DNA of 63,933 nucleotides from Psychrobacter immobilis (GCA_904846265.1 CAJHAA010000019.1:1-63933), one strand, 5' to 3'. Counted from the first letter of the stretch, positions 26,491 to 37,184 are shown. Numbers and translations are program-made. The notes: generated by a model from the letters alone, not told the origin.

Positions 26491-28230
26491 ATGACTACAA
26501 GCACTAATGATATGCCTAGCAGTAATACGCCACCGTTATGGCAAGCCTCATATGAGAAATATGGAATAAGAAATAATTTAGATGTATTAGAGAACAAGCA
26601 CAACCTGCTAGATTTGTTGCAACCCAAGATAGATCAGCATAGTGATTCTGTGGCTTTTAGTATGGGGTCTGCCGTCCTTACCTTTGCACAATTGGATATT
26701 GCCAGCCGCCGCTTTGCTGCTTTTTTACAAGCACAAGGCATCAGTAAAGGCGACCGTGTTGCTGTGCAATTACCCAATATATTGCAGTATGCCGTGGTGT
26801 TACTTGGTTGTCTGCGAGCAGGCGCGGTATTGGTGAATGTCAATCCGATGTATACCCATTATGAATTGGCGCATCAGCTGACGGATGCTCAAGCTAGTGT
26901 GCTGATTGTCCTCGATGGTATGACCTCTGCTTACGATCAGTTAGATGATGCAGTCAAAGCGCAACTGTCATTGGTTGTACATTGTTCCGTCAATCCGAAT
27001 GCTGCACCTGCTGACAACGATATTGCCTTGCTTACCCAACTTGAGCCGTCGACCGATACTACTCGTCAATTCAATCAAACCACAGCCGATAATGCTGCAA
27101 AAAATATCTCAGAGCAGAGTGTAAGCTTTGCCCATATTATGAGTGCATACCACGCTGAGCAATATCAGCCTGTTACTATCGGGCGTGAAGATTTAGCTTT
27201 ATTGCAATATACGGGTGGCACGACCGGCAAGCCAAAAGGCGCGATGCTCACGCATTACAATGTCATGGCCAATGTCTGTCAGTGTTATGCGATGTTTGGT
27301 CATGCGATTGAAGCGGGTCGTAGCGAGCAGATCAAAATACTCAATCCGCTGCCGCTCTATCATATCTTCTCATTTACCGTTTGCGGCTTACTAGGTATTT
27401 ATGGTGGTTGGGAAGATATATTGGTCACCAATCCGCGTGATATCGATGGATTAGTCAATACCATCGAGCAGCATCGTCCGCATGTCATTCCTTCGGTTAA
27501 TACCTTATTTATTGGTATGCTGCATCATCCAAAGTTTGCCAACCTTGATTTTAGTCGCTTGGCACTATCTATCGGTGGCGGCACCGCAATCATCAAAGCC
27601 GTATCTGATCAGTGGCAACAAGTCACTGGTATGATTATCAATGAAGGTTACGGCATGTCCGAAACTGCACCAGTTATCTCTTTTAACCCACCTGGTATAG
27701 ATCGTTTCAACGGTAGCGTTGGTCTGCCCCTTGCGATGATGGATATTAAAATCATTGATGAACAAGGTGCAACTTGTGCAATAGGTACACGGGGCGAGGT
27801 TTGTATTAAAGGCCCGCAGGTCATGCGTGGTTACTGGCAACGAGACAATGCAGATACTTTTACAAAGGATGGCTACTTTAAATCAGGTGATATTGGTGTG
27901 CTAGATGAACATGGATTTTTAACGCTGGTGGATCGCAAAAAAGACATGATACTGGTTTCAGGATTTAACGTCTATCCAAACGAAGTGGAAGCGGCATTGA
28001 CAGAGCATCCGAAAGTACTTGAAGTCGCGGTGGTTGGTATTGCAGATGAGCACAGCGGTGAAGTACCCAAAGCGTTTGTGATTAAAAAGGAGTTGAGCCT
28101 AACGGTAGAAGAGTTACAAAGCTTCGCAAGCAAGCGTTTAACAGGTTATAAACGCCCGCAGTCATACGAGTTTATCGATGAATTGCCCAAAACTGCGGTA
28201 GGAAAAATATTACGTCAGTCTTTACGTTAG
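26491..28230 (+). CDS. Long-chain acyl-CoA synthetase-like AMP-forming ligase
   Basis: A 579-residue ANL-superfamily enzyme that activates fatty acids to acyl-CoA via acyl-AMP. Motifs in order: LLQYTGGTTGKPKGAML (P-loop, residues about 235-250), NEGYGMSETAPVISFNP, YFKSGDIGVLDEHGF, LVDRKKDMILVSGFNVYP, and the closing KTAVGKILRQSLR with the catalytic Lys. This looks like FadD. AAGGATG lies upstream of the ATG. It stands alone between a terminator and an opposing gene. The chain length preferred cannot be read from sequence. Confidence 0.9.
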   Translation: MTTSTNDMPSSNTPPLWQASYEKYGIRNNLDVLENKHNLLDLLQPKIDQHSDSVAFSMGSAVLTFAQLDIASRRFAAFLQAQGISKGDRVAVQLPNILQYAVVLLGCLRAGAVLVNVNPMYTHYELAHQLTDAQASVLIVLDGMTSAYDQLDDAVKAQLSLVVHCSVNPNAAPADNDIALLTQLEPSTDTTRQFNQTTADNAAKNISEQSVSFAHIMSAYHAEQYQPVTIGREDLALLQYTGGTTGKPKGAMLTHYNVMANVCQCYAMFGHAIEAGRSEQIKILNPLPLYHIFSFTVCGLLGIYGGWEDILVTNPRDIDGLVNTIEQHRPHVIPSVNTLFIGMLHHPKFANLDFSRLALSIGGGTAIIKAVSDQWQQVTGMIINEGYGMSETAPVISFNPPGIDRFNGSVGLPLAMMDIKIIDEQGATCAIGTRGEVCIKGPQVMRGYWQRDNADTFTKDGYFKSGDIGVLDEHGFLTLVDRKKDMILVSGFNVYPNEVEAALTEHPKVLEVAVVGIADEHSGEVPKAFVIKKELSLTVEELQSFASKRLTGYKRPQSYEFIDELPKTAVGKILRQSLR

Positions 28231-28249
28231 TTGGGCTAGGGGCGAGTTA

Positions 28250-28660
28250 TTATCGTCCGATTTTATCAAATTTACGTTCTTTTAAGCTGAGTCTACCGCG
28301 TAGGACATCACTGTACATACGAAAGTCGCTAGCAAAGCTTTTTAAAGGAAATTTGAACGAGGCAGGTTTGTTTTTTTCAAAGAAAAAATGACCGACCCAA
28401 GCGCAAGCATATCCAGCAGCGATGCCTTTGAGTAATGGTTTTGGCGAAGCAGTTTTGACCGACTTTGCGAGTCCCAATAAGCCAAAGCTACTACCAGCAA
28501 AATGTAAGCGGCGGCAAGCCATGTTTTGATGTTCAGCTAAGTAGAAGTCATAAAATTTTTGCTTTGTTGGACTGACGGTTGTCATCATGCTTTTTTTAGC
28601 ATTGCTGACCGCTTGAGCATCAGCGTTTTTGGTAGTGTTTTGTGTGGTCGTTTGATTCAT
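28250..28660 (-). CDS. Mpo1-like (DUF962) membrane protein
   Basis: A 136-residue protein with KQKFYDFYLAEHQNMACRRL followed by HFAGSS, then GHFFFEKNKPASFKFPLKSF and SDFRMY, matching DUF962/Mpo1-like proteins. The yeast member is an iron-dependent dioxygenase of fatty-acid alpha-oxidation, with the His residues as metal ligands; the bacterial role is less clear. Two short hydrophobic segments lie in the middle. I chose ATG 28660, preceded by AAGGA; an ATG at 28714 without a ribosome binding site adds 18 residues. It converges on the acyl-CoA ligase gene, a suggestive link to lipid metabolism. Confidence 0.8.
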   Translation of the reverse strand: MNQTTTQNTTKNADAQAVSNAKKSMMTTVSPTKQKFYDFYLAEHQNMACRRLHFAGSSFGLLGLAKSVKTASPKPLLKGIAAGYACAWVGHFFFEKNKPASFKFPLKSFASDFRMYSDVLRGRLSLKERKFDKIGR

Positions 28661-29060
28661 TTGTTTAGCTTCCTTGCTAATCGTTTCTTGAGTATAGATA
28701 TTAGGGTGAGTCATTAGGGGGCTTTCTGTTTTAATAAAGCGGCTAGGCGGTCATTAAGTAACTGTTATTTATTATAATATTGGTCGTTTTTAATGTAGCA
28801 AAACGCTATCCTTAACACAAGCAATGGATGTTTATGGCGCATTTGTTATTTTGTTAAAGATGCGCTTGCTGCTTAATTAGCATTTGGGTCACTTGCCAGT
28901 GTTTGGCATAAATGCTTTAATGGCGAAAATTACGTCAAATACGTGAGCCGCTTTGCGTAAATGGCACTATTTGGTGCAGCTATGATGTTTATATGACCCA
29001 ATCATCTGATTTTTAACCCATATCCTCTCCCTTTTATCCAACACGGTAACGATTCCTCTT
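28661..29060. other. Divergent intergenic region before ppx
   Basis: About 400 bp of AT-rich sequence holding the promoters of the DUF962 gene and ppx. A 6-bp GC-rich inverted repeat (GCGCAT at 28837-28842 with ATGCGC at 28860-28865) is the only structure noted. Confidence 0.4.
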
Positions 29061-30587
29061 ATGCCTATTGACTACCTTACAAATCCGCCGCTTGCTGATG
29101 ATGAAATGATGGCAGCCATTGATATCGGTTCCAATAGTTTTCATCTGGCCATTGCGCGTCTTGACCATGGTGAGGTGCGAAAAGTCGTTTCTATGTCTGA
29201 AAAAGTACAGCTCGCCGCAGGTTTGGATGAGAATAATATCTTAAGTGCGGCAGCTGCACAGCGAGGTCTTGACTGTTTGAGCCGATTTGTGGCGCGTTTG
29301 GATTCGGTACCACCCGAACGCATTCGCGTGGTTGCGACCAACGCTTTACGTCAAGCCAAAAACGCCAATGACTTTATTGCCCGTGCCAATAAAATATTGC
29401 CGAAACCCATTGAGATTATCGCGGGACGAGAAGAGGCGCGCTTGATTTATTTGGGCGTCTCACACACCAATGCCAGTAGTGACAAACGTTTGGTCATCGA
29501 TATTGGTGGCGGTTCGACAGAGTTTATCATTGGTCAAGAGTTCGATCCGCTATTGACCGAGAGTTTGCAGATGGGTTGTGTCGCCTTTACCCAGAAGTAC
29601 TTTGCCGATGGTCAAATCACGAAAGAAGCCTTTAATAATGCGATATCAGCCGCTCGCAAAGAAGTGTTAGCGATTCAGGGTCGTTATCAAAAATTGGGCT
29701 GGAGTAGTGTGGTTGGCTCGAGTGGGACGATTAAAGCAGTACGTAATGTGCTGGTCTCTAAGGGCTGGGCTGATGAACAAGAGCGCATCACTTATAAAGG
29801 TGTCAAAAAGTTAGAGAAACTGTTGCTTAAAATTGGCAACGTCGATGACATCGATTTAGAAGGTGTTAAGGAACATCGCAAAGCAGTCTTCCCAGCAGGC
29901 GTTGCGGTACTGCGTGCAGTCATGAAAGTGCTGGGTGTCGATACCATTACTTACTCAGATGGTGCACTACGTGAAGGTGTGATGTACGACATGCTTGGAC
30001 GCTTTGCTAGCGAAGATGTTCGTGACCGCAGTGTGCTGGCGCTGATTAAGCGTTATTCAGGGGACAAAAAACAAGCCAAACAAGTGGTAAAAACCAGTCG
30101 TCATTTATTTGAGCAAGTGAAGGAGAAGCTCGCCCTTACCAATGATGATTGTGATTTACTCAGACGGGCTGCTTTCTTGCATGAGATAGGATTGGCCATC
30201 AGTCATAGTAGTTATCATAAGCACAGCGCGTATTTGCTTGAGTATTCTGATATACCAGGATTCTCGCAAGTCGATCAAAAGCGCATGGCACAGCTGATGC
30301 TCAATCATCGTCGTAAGCTCAAGGCTGATATGTTAGAGCAGACCTGTACTATCGGTGGTAATCAGCTCGTTTATCTTTGTCTGCTGCTACGCTTAGCCGT
30401 ACTGGCGCATCACAGCCGCAGCGATTATGAATTACCAGCATTACAGTTACAAGCCATGGACGATCATTGCTGGCAAATCACCGTTGCCAATAACAGTGAG
30501 CATTATGCTTTTTTATTGCCGGATTTGCATACCGAGATTGAGCAGTTTGCCAAATGGGGCGTGACGCTGAGCGTGATTGAGGGCTAG
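29061..30587 (+). CDS. ppx: Exopolyphosphatase (Ppx/GppA family)
   Basis: A 508-residue enzyme that hydrolyses terminal phosphates from polyphosphate and possibly pppGpp. The ASKHA-type ATPase fold shows AAIDIGSNSFHLAIARL, VVATNALRQAKNA, EIIAGREEARLIYLGV and LVIDIGGGSTEFIIG. The C-terminal HD-like domain includes RRAAFLHEIGLAISHSSYHK. The length equals that of E. coli Ppx (513). No ppk is adjacent. The start codon is the only early in-frame ATG of the conserved N terminus. Confidence 0.94.
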   Translation: MPIDYLTNPPLADDEMMAAIDIGSNSFHLAIARLDHGEVRKVVSMSEKVQLAAGLDENNILSAAAAQRGLDCLSRFVARLDSVPPERIRVVATNALRQAKNANDFIARANKILPKPIEIIAGREEARLIYLGVSHTNASSDKRLVIDIGGGSTEFIIGQEFDPLLTESLQMGCVAFTQKYFADGQITKEAFNNAISAARKEVLAIQGRYQKLGWSSVVGSSGTIKAVRNVLVSKGWADEQERITYKGVKKLEKLLLKIGNVDDIDLEGVKEHRKAVFPAGVAVLRAVMKVLGVDTITYSDGALREGVMYDMLGRFASEDVRDRSVLALIKRYSGDKKQAKQVVKTSRHLFEQVKEKLALTNDDCDLLRRAAFLHEIGLAISHSSYHKHSAYLLEYSDIPGFSQVDQKRMAQLMLNHRRKLKADMLEQTCTIGGNQLVYLCLLLRLAVLAHHSRSDYELPALQLQAMDDHCWQITVANNSEHYAFLLPDLHTEIEQFAKWGVTLSVIEG

Positions 30588-30813
30588 GCAGCGCTGCTTT
30601 GCACTGACGATCAACATGATGCCGTTACTATTGTAATGAGTATGCTATAGATTAACGTAACAAAAGCGGCTTTGTCAGTAATGTCATGCCATTTAAGATG
30701 TGCTACTATAGCTTCTATTGAGTTTACAACTGTACTTTCATTATCTAAAAATCGATAACGATATTATTCTTAAACATAAATACATTAAGTATAATTATTA
30801 AAGGGAAGCGTCT

Positions 30814-31617
30814 ATGAGCACTGTCTGGGATAGTGTGCAGCTTGCACGGCACGCCAAGCGTCCATTATTTATGGACTATGTCAATCAGCTGTTTACCGAA
30901 TTCGATGAGCTGCACGGTGACCGTGCTTTTGCCGATGACAAAGCCATTCTTGGTGGTCTGGCGCGTTTTGATGGTCAGCCTGTGATGGTGATTGGTCAAC
31001 ATCGCGGTCGCAGCACCCGTGAGCGTATTGCTCATAACTTTGGCATGGCCAATCCTGAAGGCTACCGCAAAGTGATTCGTTTGGTCAAAATGGCTGAGCG
31101 TTTTAATATCCCTGTGATGACCTTTGTCGATACCCAAGGCGCTTATCCGGGTATTGGTGCTGAAGAGCGCGGACAAGCGCAAGCCATTGCCGAAAGTATC
31201 GCCGTTTTTTCTAGCCTAAAAGTGCCTATTATCGTGACTATCATCGGTGAAGGCGGCTCAGGTGGAGCGTTGGCTATTGGTGTTGGTGACAAAGTAAATA
31301 TGCTACAAAATAGTATTTACTCAGTTATCTCTCCGGAAGGCTGTGCCTCTATCCTTTGGAAAACAGCTGAAAAAGCACAAGACGCTAGTGAAGCCTTAAA
31401 ATTAAATGCGATTAATTTATATCAAATGGGGCTGATTGATGCCGTCATTGAAGAAGGTGAAGGCGCGCATATCAAGCCGCAACCAGTCATGATCGCCTTG
31501 AAAGCACTGATTGCTGAGCAGTTAGATGAGATTAAAGATTTAGACGCACACGCGCGTTGTGAGCTACGTTATGAGAAGCTGAAAACCTTTAACTCAGAAG
31601 TGATGTTGCCTGCTTAA
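30814..31617 (+). CDS. accA: Acetyl-CoA carboxylase carboxyltransferase subunit alpha
   Basis: Transfers the carboxyl group from biotin carboxyl carrier protein to acetyl-CoA together with AccD, to make malonyl-CoA for fatty acid synthesis. Recognised from [47 protein letters not shown] and [15 protein letters not shown]. At 267 residues it lacks the N-terminal helices of the 319-residue E. coli protein; short forms are common in Moraxellaceae. AAAGGGAAG precedes the ATG. A terminator follows. Confidence 0.95.
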   Translation: MSTVWDSVQLARHAKRPLFMDYVNQLFTEFDELHGDRAFADDKAILGGLARFDGQPVMVIGQHRGRSTRERIAHNFGMANPEGYRKVIRLVKMAERFNIPVMTFVDTQGAYPGIGAEERGQAQAIAESIAVFSSLKVPIIVTIIGEGGSGGALAIGVGDKVNMLQNSIYSVISPEGCASILWKTAEKAQDASEALKLNAINLYQMGLIDAVIEEGEGAHIKPQPVMIALKALIAEQLDEIKDLDAHARCELRYEKLKTFNSEVMLPA

Positions 31618-31703
31618 TTGGTCGCTATCACACCTCTGTTACAAAGCCTCTATTCATGCACACAAAGCTTTTCATATTAGAGACTGAGTCTTAATGCTAA
31701 AAT

Positions 31704-31734
31704 AAAAACGTGTCATTTTATGGCGCGTTTTTTT
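31704..31734 (+). terminator. Intrinsic terminator after accA
   Basis: AAAAACGTG (31704-31712) pairs imperfectly with CGCGTTTTTTT (31724-31734) around an 11-nt loop, with a T-run on the plus strand. Confidence 0.7.
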
Positions 31735-31847
31735 GTGGCTGTTAATATAGATGCTAACTGACGCTGTAACTGATGTCGTAGCTGACGTATGAGCAGATTC
31801 ATTTATATGTCAATTCATGTATGTATGCTAAATAAATAAGGCTGATT

Positions 31848-33407
31848 ATGACCAGCAGTGCAATCCTCCCGCATTCTATGAAGCCAATCGCAGACCTGCC
31901 TGTCGATGCCGATCTGGCACAAGCATTATTGAGCAGTATGGTTGAATATGGTGAACAGCTGCACGGTCGACGGCTTTGGCTGGCATGTAGTGGTGGTCGT
32001 GATTCATTAGCATTGGCTGCGCTGTGTGTGCAGCTCTATCGCCAAGGTAAGTTGCCATTTTTACCGCAGTTGCTGCATGTTAATCATGGTTTGCAAGTAG
32101 ATAGTGGCACTTGGGCGACACATGTCGCTCATTGGGCAAAAGCGCAGCAGATACCGTGTCGGATTTTGCATGCGCAAGTGAATGGTCATGATGAGCAAGC
32201 CGCAAGGCAAGCTCGTTATGACGTCATGCGAGCGCAACTCAATCAGGATGATGTATTGCTCTTAGCGCATCATGCCGATGACCAAGCAGAGACGGTGCTG
32301 ATGCGTCTGATTCAAGGCGCTGGGGTGAATGGTCTGTCGGGTATGCAGCCGTGGCGTATCCAAACGCAGGCCGCACAGCGTATGGCACTATGGCGACCTT
32401 GGCTGACGGTCAAACGCGCCAATATCAGCAATTATGCTCAGCGTCTAAAGCTCCCTTATATTGATGACCCAACCAATGATGCTGGCGATAATGTACGTAG
32501 TGGGCTACGCCTCGACATCATGCCAGTATTGGCGACCTATAATTCTAATGTCATTGACAATATCGCCCGTAGCGCACAGCTATTGCGTGATGCCCAATTA
32601 ATAATCAATGCACAAGCGGCAGAAGATTTACAGCAGATAGAGGTAGCATCATTACAGCTATCGTCTGCCCAGCGTGTGCTAAGTATAGACAAGCTACAAG
32701 CATTACCCATTTATCGTCAGCGGCAACTATTGCATCATTGGCTCGGTCAAGATGAACCGTTACCGCCTGCTAAGCAGCTGGTCGATGATGTATTTATGCT
32801 AAGCCAACGTGGAGATGCTGATCACCAAACGGCGCTTTTTTGGCAAGGTCGCAAGCAGTCCTATACGATTTGCCGCTACCGTCAGCAGCTTTATCGTTTA
32901 AGCAGTGAGTGGCGCAAGTGGTTAGCATTACCGCTTACCAAACAGATTCAACCCTTATCTGATTTTGTTGTGGCTGATGCTGATTCAGCGGCTGCCCAGC
33001 CTGTGTCAGTTACCTTACGCAGGGATAATAAATTGACTTGGCAAGCGCAAATGATGCCAAATGCCTTGGCAGAGCTATTAGACAGCGACCAAGATGGTGA
33101 TGAGAAGTTTGAGATTACCTTTGCACCATTAGGTCGTCAACAGCGTGTGCAAACTGTATTGGCATCACGTCCACAAGCGGGCAAGAAACTATATCAAACG
33201 CTTGGTGTACCTGTATGGTTGCGCGAGAGTTTGGTGGTGGTCAGTGCCGTATCCGTACAGCAGGATAAAGAGTGGCCATTATTGCTGGTATCACCTTTTG
33301 AGAGCTGGGTGTTAGGGGTGAGTAGATCGCTAACAGACACGACAGACAATATTGACGTTTTAGACAGTGTTATTAGTAACAGTCTAAGCATAAATAACGC
33401 TTTTTAA
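31848..33407 (+). CDS. tilS: tRNA(Ile)-lysidine synthase
   Basis: Modifies cytidine 34 of the CAU-anticodon tRNA-Ile to lysidine, changing its identity from Met to Ile; essential. The PP-loop SGGRDS lies at residues 48-53, followed by LLLAHHADDQAETVLMRLIQ and GLSGMQPWR, and a C-terminal TilS domain. In total 519 residues, longer than the 430 of E. coli, mainly from inserts in the C-terminal half. It follows accA as in other gammaproteobacteria. Confidence 0.94.
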   Translation: MTSSAILPHSMKPIADLPVDADLAQALLSSMVEYGEQLHGRRLWLACSGGRDSLALAALCVQLYRQGKLPFLPQLLHVNHGLQVDSGTWATHVAHWAKAQQIPCRILHAQVNGHDEQAARQARYDVMRAQLNQDDVLLLAHHADDQAETVLMRLIQGAGVNGLSGMQPWRIQTQAAQRMALWRPWLTVKRANISNYAQRLKLPYIDDPTNDAGDNVRSGLRLDIMPVLATYNSNVIDNIARSAQLLRDAQLIINAQAAEDLQQIEVASLQLSSAQRVLSIDKLQALPIYRQRQLLHHWLGQDEPLPPAKQLVDDVFMLSQRGDADHQTALFWQGRKQSYTICRYRQQLYRLSSEWRKWLALPLTKQIQPLSDFVVADADSAAAQPVSVTLRRDNKLTWQAQMMPNALAELLDSDQDGDEKFEITFAPLGRQQRVQTVLASRPQAGKKLYQTLGVPVWLRESLVVVSAVSVQQDKEWPLLLVSPFESWVLGVSRSLTDTTDNIDVLDSVISNSLSINNAF

Positions 33408-33426
33408 TGTTTGTGACTTAAACCTT

Positions 33427-33966
33427 TTAGGAGGTCAAGCTATCTAGGGCTAGGGCTAGGGCTAGGGCATCAAATTTTCTGACCATTTTAATATCTATTA
33501 TTTGCATGTTTTTGTAGCATTCTTCACTCTTTTCGCCGTTACCTACAAAGCCAAATTTTTGATAGAAATCAATAGCAGCCACATTATTTTCTAATACCCA
33601 TAAATAAAAATGGGCATGGATATGAGATTCTAAGAGAGCTTGTAATGATGCTGTCATTAATTGAGTGCCTATACCCAATCCTTGGTAGTCGGGCAAAACA
33701 TACAACGTGGTAATTTCATAATTTTTATTATTAATAAAGTAGCCAATAAACCCCAAATTATGATGATGAGTATCATATGCTATCCAGACAATAACATCAG
33801 GATGCGCCATTAACTCCTGCCACATTTTTGTCTTATTACATAAGTTGTTTTTATCATTGATATAGGACGCTGGTAGCAAATCTAAATAGGCGGCATGCCA
33901 ACTTTTGAAGTGAATGTTAGCAATGTCTGCATAATCCTCAGGGTTGGCTTTACGAATGAAAAACAT
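33427..33966 (-). CDS. GNAT-family N-acetyltransferase
   Basis: A 179-residue acetyltransferase: IRKANPEDYADIANIHFKSW at the N terminus, ITTLYVLPDYQGLGIGTQLM (acetyl-CoA binding Q/RxxGxG/A) and LWVLENNVAAIDFYQKFGF. The substrate is unknown. The ATG at 33966 is chosen for the GGAGAG site just upstream; a GTG at 33981 is in frame. The C terminus reads ALALALALDSLTS because four copies of the hexamer CTAGGG (33444-33467) lie inside the coding end. The tail length therefore depends on repeat number. Confidence 0.88.
   Translation of the reverse strand: MFFIRKANPEDYADIANIHFKSWHAAYLDLLPASYINDKNNLCNKTKMWQELMAHPDVIVWIAYDTHHHNLGFIGYFINNKNYEITTLYVLPDYQGLGIGTQLMTASLQALLESHIHAHFYLWVLENNVAAIDFYQKFGFVGNGEKSEECYKNMQIIDIKMVRKFDALALALALDSLTS
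33444..33467. repeat. Four perfect copies of hexamer CTAGGG in the 3' end of the GNAT gene
   Basis: The tandem array encodes Leu-Ala repeats on the minus strand. Changes by whole units keep the frame, so it would vary tail length rather than switch the gene off. Confidence 0.9.
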
Positions 33967-34184
33967 ATTACTCTCCGTCACTGATTTTATATAATGCCCT
34001 TGTTAATCTAACCGTTTAGTTGTGCCATAGTCCATGGCAATTAAGTGGTTCAACGGAGCTTACAACCGGGTTAGATGCCGTCAATTTATCAAACGATGCC
34101 AGTAGCAGTATGGTAAACTGAGTGTCATTTTACCTATCATTATGTTAGTTTGAATACCTTTGAATTTTTGAATAGGAGACATGT

Positions 34185-35018
34185 ATGTCAGTATTAGATA
34201 ATAAGAAAATCAGCTTTATCGGTGGCGGTAATATGGCGCAGGCTTTGATTAGCGGGCTTGTCAGCTGCGGTGTCAAACCGAGTTTAATTATCGTTGCTGA
34301 TCCTAGTAGCGAGGCGCGCGAGCAATTGGCTGCTAAAGGATTGAATACGGTTGATCCAACTGCTGATGCAAAAGCTGCCGTTATCGATGCTGACATTGTG
34401 GTGCTGGCGGTCAAGCCGCAAGTGATGAAAGCGGTAGTCAGTAGCTTTGCAGATGCCTTAGACAAGCAGCTGGTGATTTCAGTGGCAGCAGGTTTGTCGA
34501 CTGAGCTTTTATCTGACATGTTGGGTGGCTATGACAATATCGTCCGTGCGATGCCAAATACCCCTGCAATGATTCAAATGGGCGCAACGGGTCTATACGG
34601 TACTGATAATATTTCTGCTGAACAAAAGCAATTAGCAACGGCGGTGATGGAAGCATCAGGTTTGGTCATGTGGGTCGATAATGAAGAACACATGCATGCG
34701 GTAACCGCCGTATCAGGATCAGCGCCAGCGTATATGTTTTACTTCATTGAATCCATGATTGACGGGGCAGTGGCTTTAGGTTTGGATAAAGAGCAGGCTT
34801 CAGCATTGGCGATGCAAACCATGCTAGGCGCGGCAAAAATGGCGATGAATAGTGAGGATGCACCTGCTGAATTGCGTCGCAAGGTCACCTCGCCAAATGG
34901 GACAACCCAAGCCGCCGTTGAGTCAATGCAAGCCAATGATATCGGTGGTCAAATCGTTGAGGCTATGCAGGCTTGCTATGACCGTAGCCAAGCCTTGAGT
35001 GAAGAGATGAGTAAATAA
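34185..35018 (+). CDS. proC: Pyrroline-5-carboxylate reductase
   Basis: The last step of proline synthesis (P5C to proline with NAD(P)H). The 277-residue protein has the Rossmann motif ISFIGGGNMAQALISGLV, then VVLAVKPQVM, VRAMPNTPAMIQMGATGLYG, TAVSGSAPAYMFYFIESM and the C-terminal RRKVTSPNGTTQAAVESMQ. AGGAG lies upstream of the ATG. It is followed by yggT, as in many gammaproteobacteria. Confidence 0.97.
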   Translation: MSVLDNKKISFIGGGNMAQALISGLVSCGVKPSLIIVADPSSEAREQLAAKGLNTVDPTADAKAAVIDADIVVLAVKPQVMKAVVSSFADALDKQLVISVAAGLSTELLSDMLGGYDNIVRAMPNTPAMIQMGATGLYGTDNISAEQKQLATAVMEASGLVMWVDNEEHMHAVTAVSGSAPAYMFYFIESMIDGAVALGLDKEQASALAMQTMLGAAKMAMNSEDAPAELRRKVTSPNGTTQAAVESMQANDIGGQIVEAMQACYDRSQALSEEMSK

Positions 35019-35078
35019 TCATCCATATATCAGGCGCATTATTTGCTACAAGCGAATGACGCGCCTGAGCCGTAATAC

Positions 35079-35117
35079 TAAGCACCAATATTAAGCACCA
35101 ATACCAAGCACCTAGTA
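35079..35117. repeat. Imperfect 13-bp tandem repeat between proC and yggT
   Basis: TAAGCACCAATAT, TAAGCACCAATAC and a diverged CAAGCACCTAGTA follow one another. Confidence 0.75.
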
Positions 35118-35170
35118 ATGACAGTCGTCATCCCAAAACCTGTTAATAATGTCACATTGAGTAGCACTTC

Positions 35171-35740
35171 ATGAACAACATGTTATTTCAAATCTTTGAT
35201 TTGGTCACCACCTTCGCCATGATGTTGGTGTTTATTCGCTTTATGCTGCAATTTGCAGGGATGGATGCCAGCAACCCCATGATTGCGCCTGCCTACAAAG
35301 CAACGCACATTGTCGATGTGTTTGGGCGTATTTTTCCAACCGTCGGGCAAGGGCGTATCAGTATTGCGGCTATCGTCCTGATGTTTTTGATTCGTTTGAT
35401 TGATATCTCTGGAAAAGCAGCACTGACACATAAAGGTATCGCTCCTGTACCGTTATTTTTCACTGGTACTATCAGCTTGGTATTAGACTTTTTACGTATG
35501 TGTCGCTATCTCGTCATTGGTTCCATCATTGTCAGCTGGATTGTGGTATTTACCCAATCTCAGCATCCGATTATTGGTATCATTGTCAATTTAGCGGAGC
35601 CAATCTTGGCACCATTTCGTCGAATCACGCCAAACTTGGGTATGATTGATTTATCACCAATGGTCGCATTCATTGCTTTTATTTTGCTTGAGATGTTTAT
35701 TGGTGGCTTTGCCGCGAGCTTCATGCCGATGTTGGGTTGA
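35171..35740 (+). CDS. yggT: YggT-family membrane protein
   Basis: A 189-residue inner-membrane protein made of two related halves. Each half has hydrophobic helices and the family pattern: FIRFMLQFAGMDASNPMIAP then FPTVGQGRISIAAI, and VSWIVVFTQSQHPIIGIIVN then LAEPILAPFRRITPNLGMID. The family is associated with cell shape and division in other organisms and lies next to proC widely. A long terminator follows. Confidence 0.9.
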   Translation: MNNMLFQIFDLVTTFAMMLVFIRFMLQFAGMDASNPMIAPAYKATHIVDVFGRIFPTVGQGRISIAAIVLMFLIRLIDISGKAALTHKGIAPVPLFFTGTISLVLDFLRMCRYLVIGSIIVSWIVVFTQSQHPIIGIIVNLAEPILAPFRRITPNLGMIDLSPMVAFIAFILLEMFIGGFAASFMPMLG

Positions 35741-35793
35741 GCTGGATTAATGGTCACTTGAAAGCCGCTAGCTAAAATTACCAATAGCTATCT

Positions 35794-35832
35794 AAAAAAG
35801 GGCGCTCTACGAGATATAGAGCGCCCTTTTTT
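35794..35832. terminator. Strong bidirectional terminator between yggT and thiD
   Basis: A 15-bp perfect stem (35794-35808 with 35818-35832) with core GGGCGCTCT, a 9-nt loop, and A/T runs on both sides. Confidence 0.95.
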
Positions 35833-35843
35833 TTATTGATTAT

Positions 35844-36689
<846 letters not shown>

Positions 36690-36893
36690 CTATAGACACC
36701 CACTGCTAAAAAAGCCATAGTAGGTGAGAGATGGTATATAGCCAATCCATCCATTAACAACAACCCAGACCGTGCTGACTAACTTAAACATCGTTTTTAC
36801 TGGTTTTTATTGATATTTGAGCTGATCAAGAGGCTATGAGACCATATAAACAAATAAATATGATAAAAACTGCATTAAATTTGTAGACAGTGC

Positions 36894-36921
36894 TTGCAAT
36901 TCGTTTTGGCTTTGCTATAAT
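36894..36921 (+). promoter_or_regulatory. Sigma-70 promoter of tRNA-Ser
   Basis: TTGCAA (36894-36899) and TATAAT (36916-36921) with a 16-bp spacer. A GC-rich discriminator (CTCGCCC) follows, typical of stringently controlled stable-RNA promoters. Confidence 0.75.
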
Positions 36922-36941
36922 ACTCGCCCACGGGATAAGAC

Positions 36942-36968
36942 GTATTATCAGCAATAATACTATTTTTT
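36942..36968 (+). other. Terminator-like hairpin in the tRNA-Ser leader
   Basis: GTATTAT and ATAATAC (36942-36948 and 36954-36960) pair around a 5-nt loop and are followed by a T6 run. This lies between the promoter and the mature tRNA. It could be an RNA-processing or attenuation element; the stem is AT-rich and weak. Confidence 0.4.
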
Positions 36969-36994
36969 AGAACTTAAAAAGTCTTACGTCGTTT

Positions 36995-37084
36995 GGTGAA
37001 GTGGGTGAGTGGCTGAAACCAGTTCCCTGCTAAGGAACCATACGTTTGCGCGTATCGAGGGTTCGAATCCCTCCTTCACCTCCA
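36995..37084 (+). tRNA. tRNA-Ser (anticodon GCT)
   Basis: 90 nt including an encoded CCA. The acceptor arm GGTGAAG pairs with CTTCACC. The anticodon loop CTGCTAA carries GCT, a long variable arm (ATACGTTTGCGCGTAT) is typical of class II tRNAs, and the T arm contains GGTTCGAATCC. Confidence 0.95.
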
Positions 37085-37184
37085 TTTATTCGGTTTTTAG
37101 TAGAGTAGTGACGCAGCATAAAAGCGTTAATAATCTTCTGTTTTATTAAAGTAAAAACTATTTTGATTTTAATAAAAAAAGATG

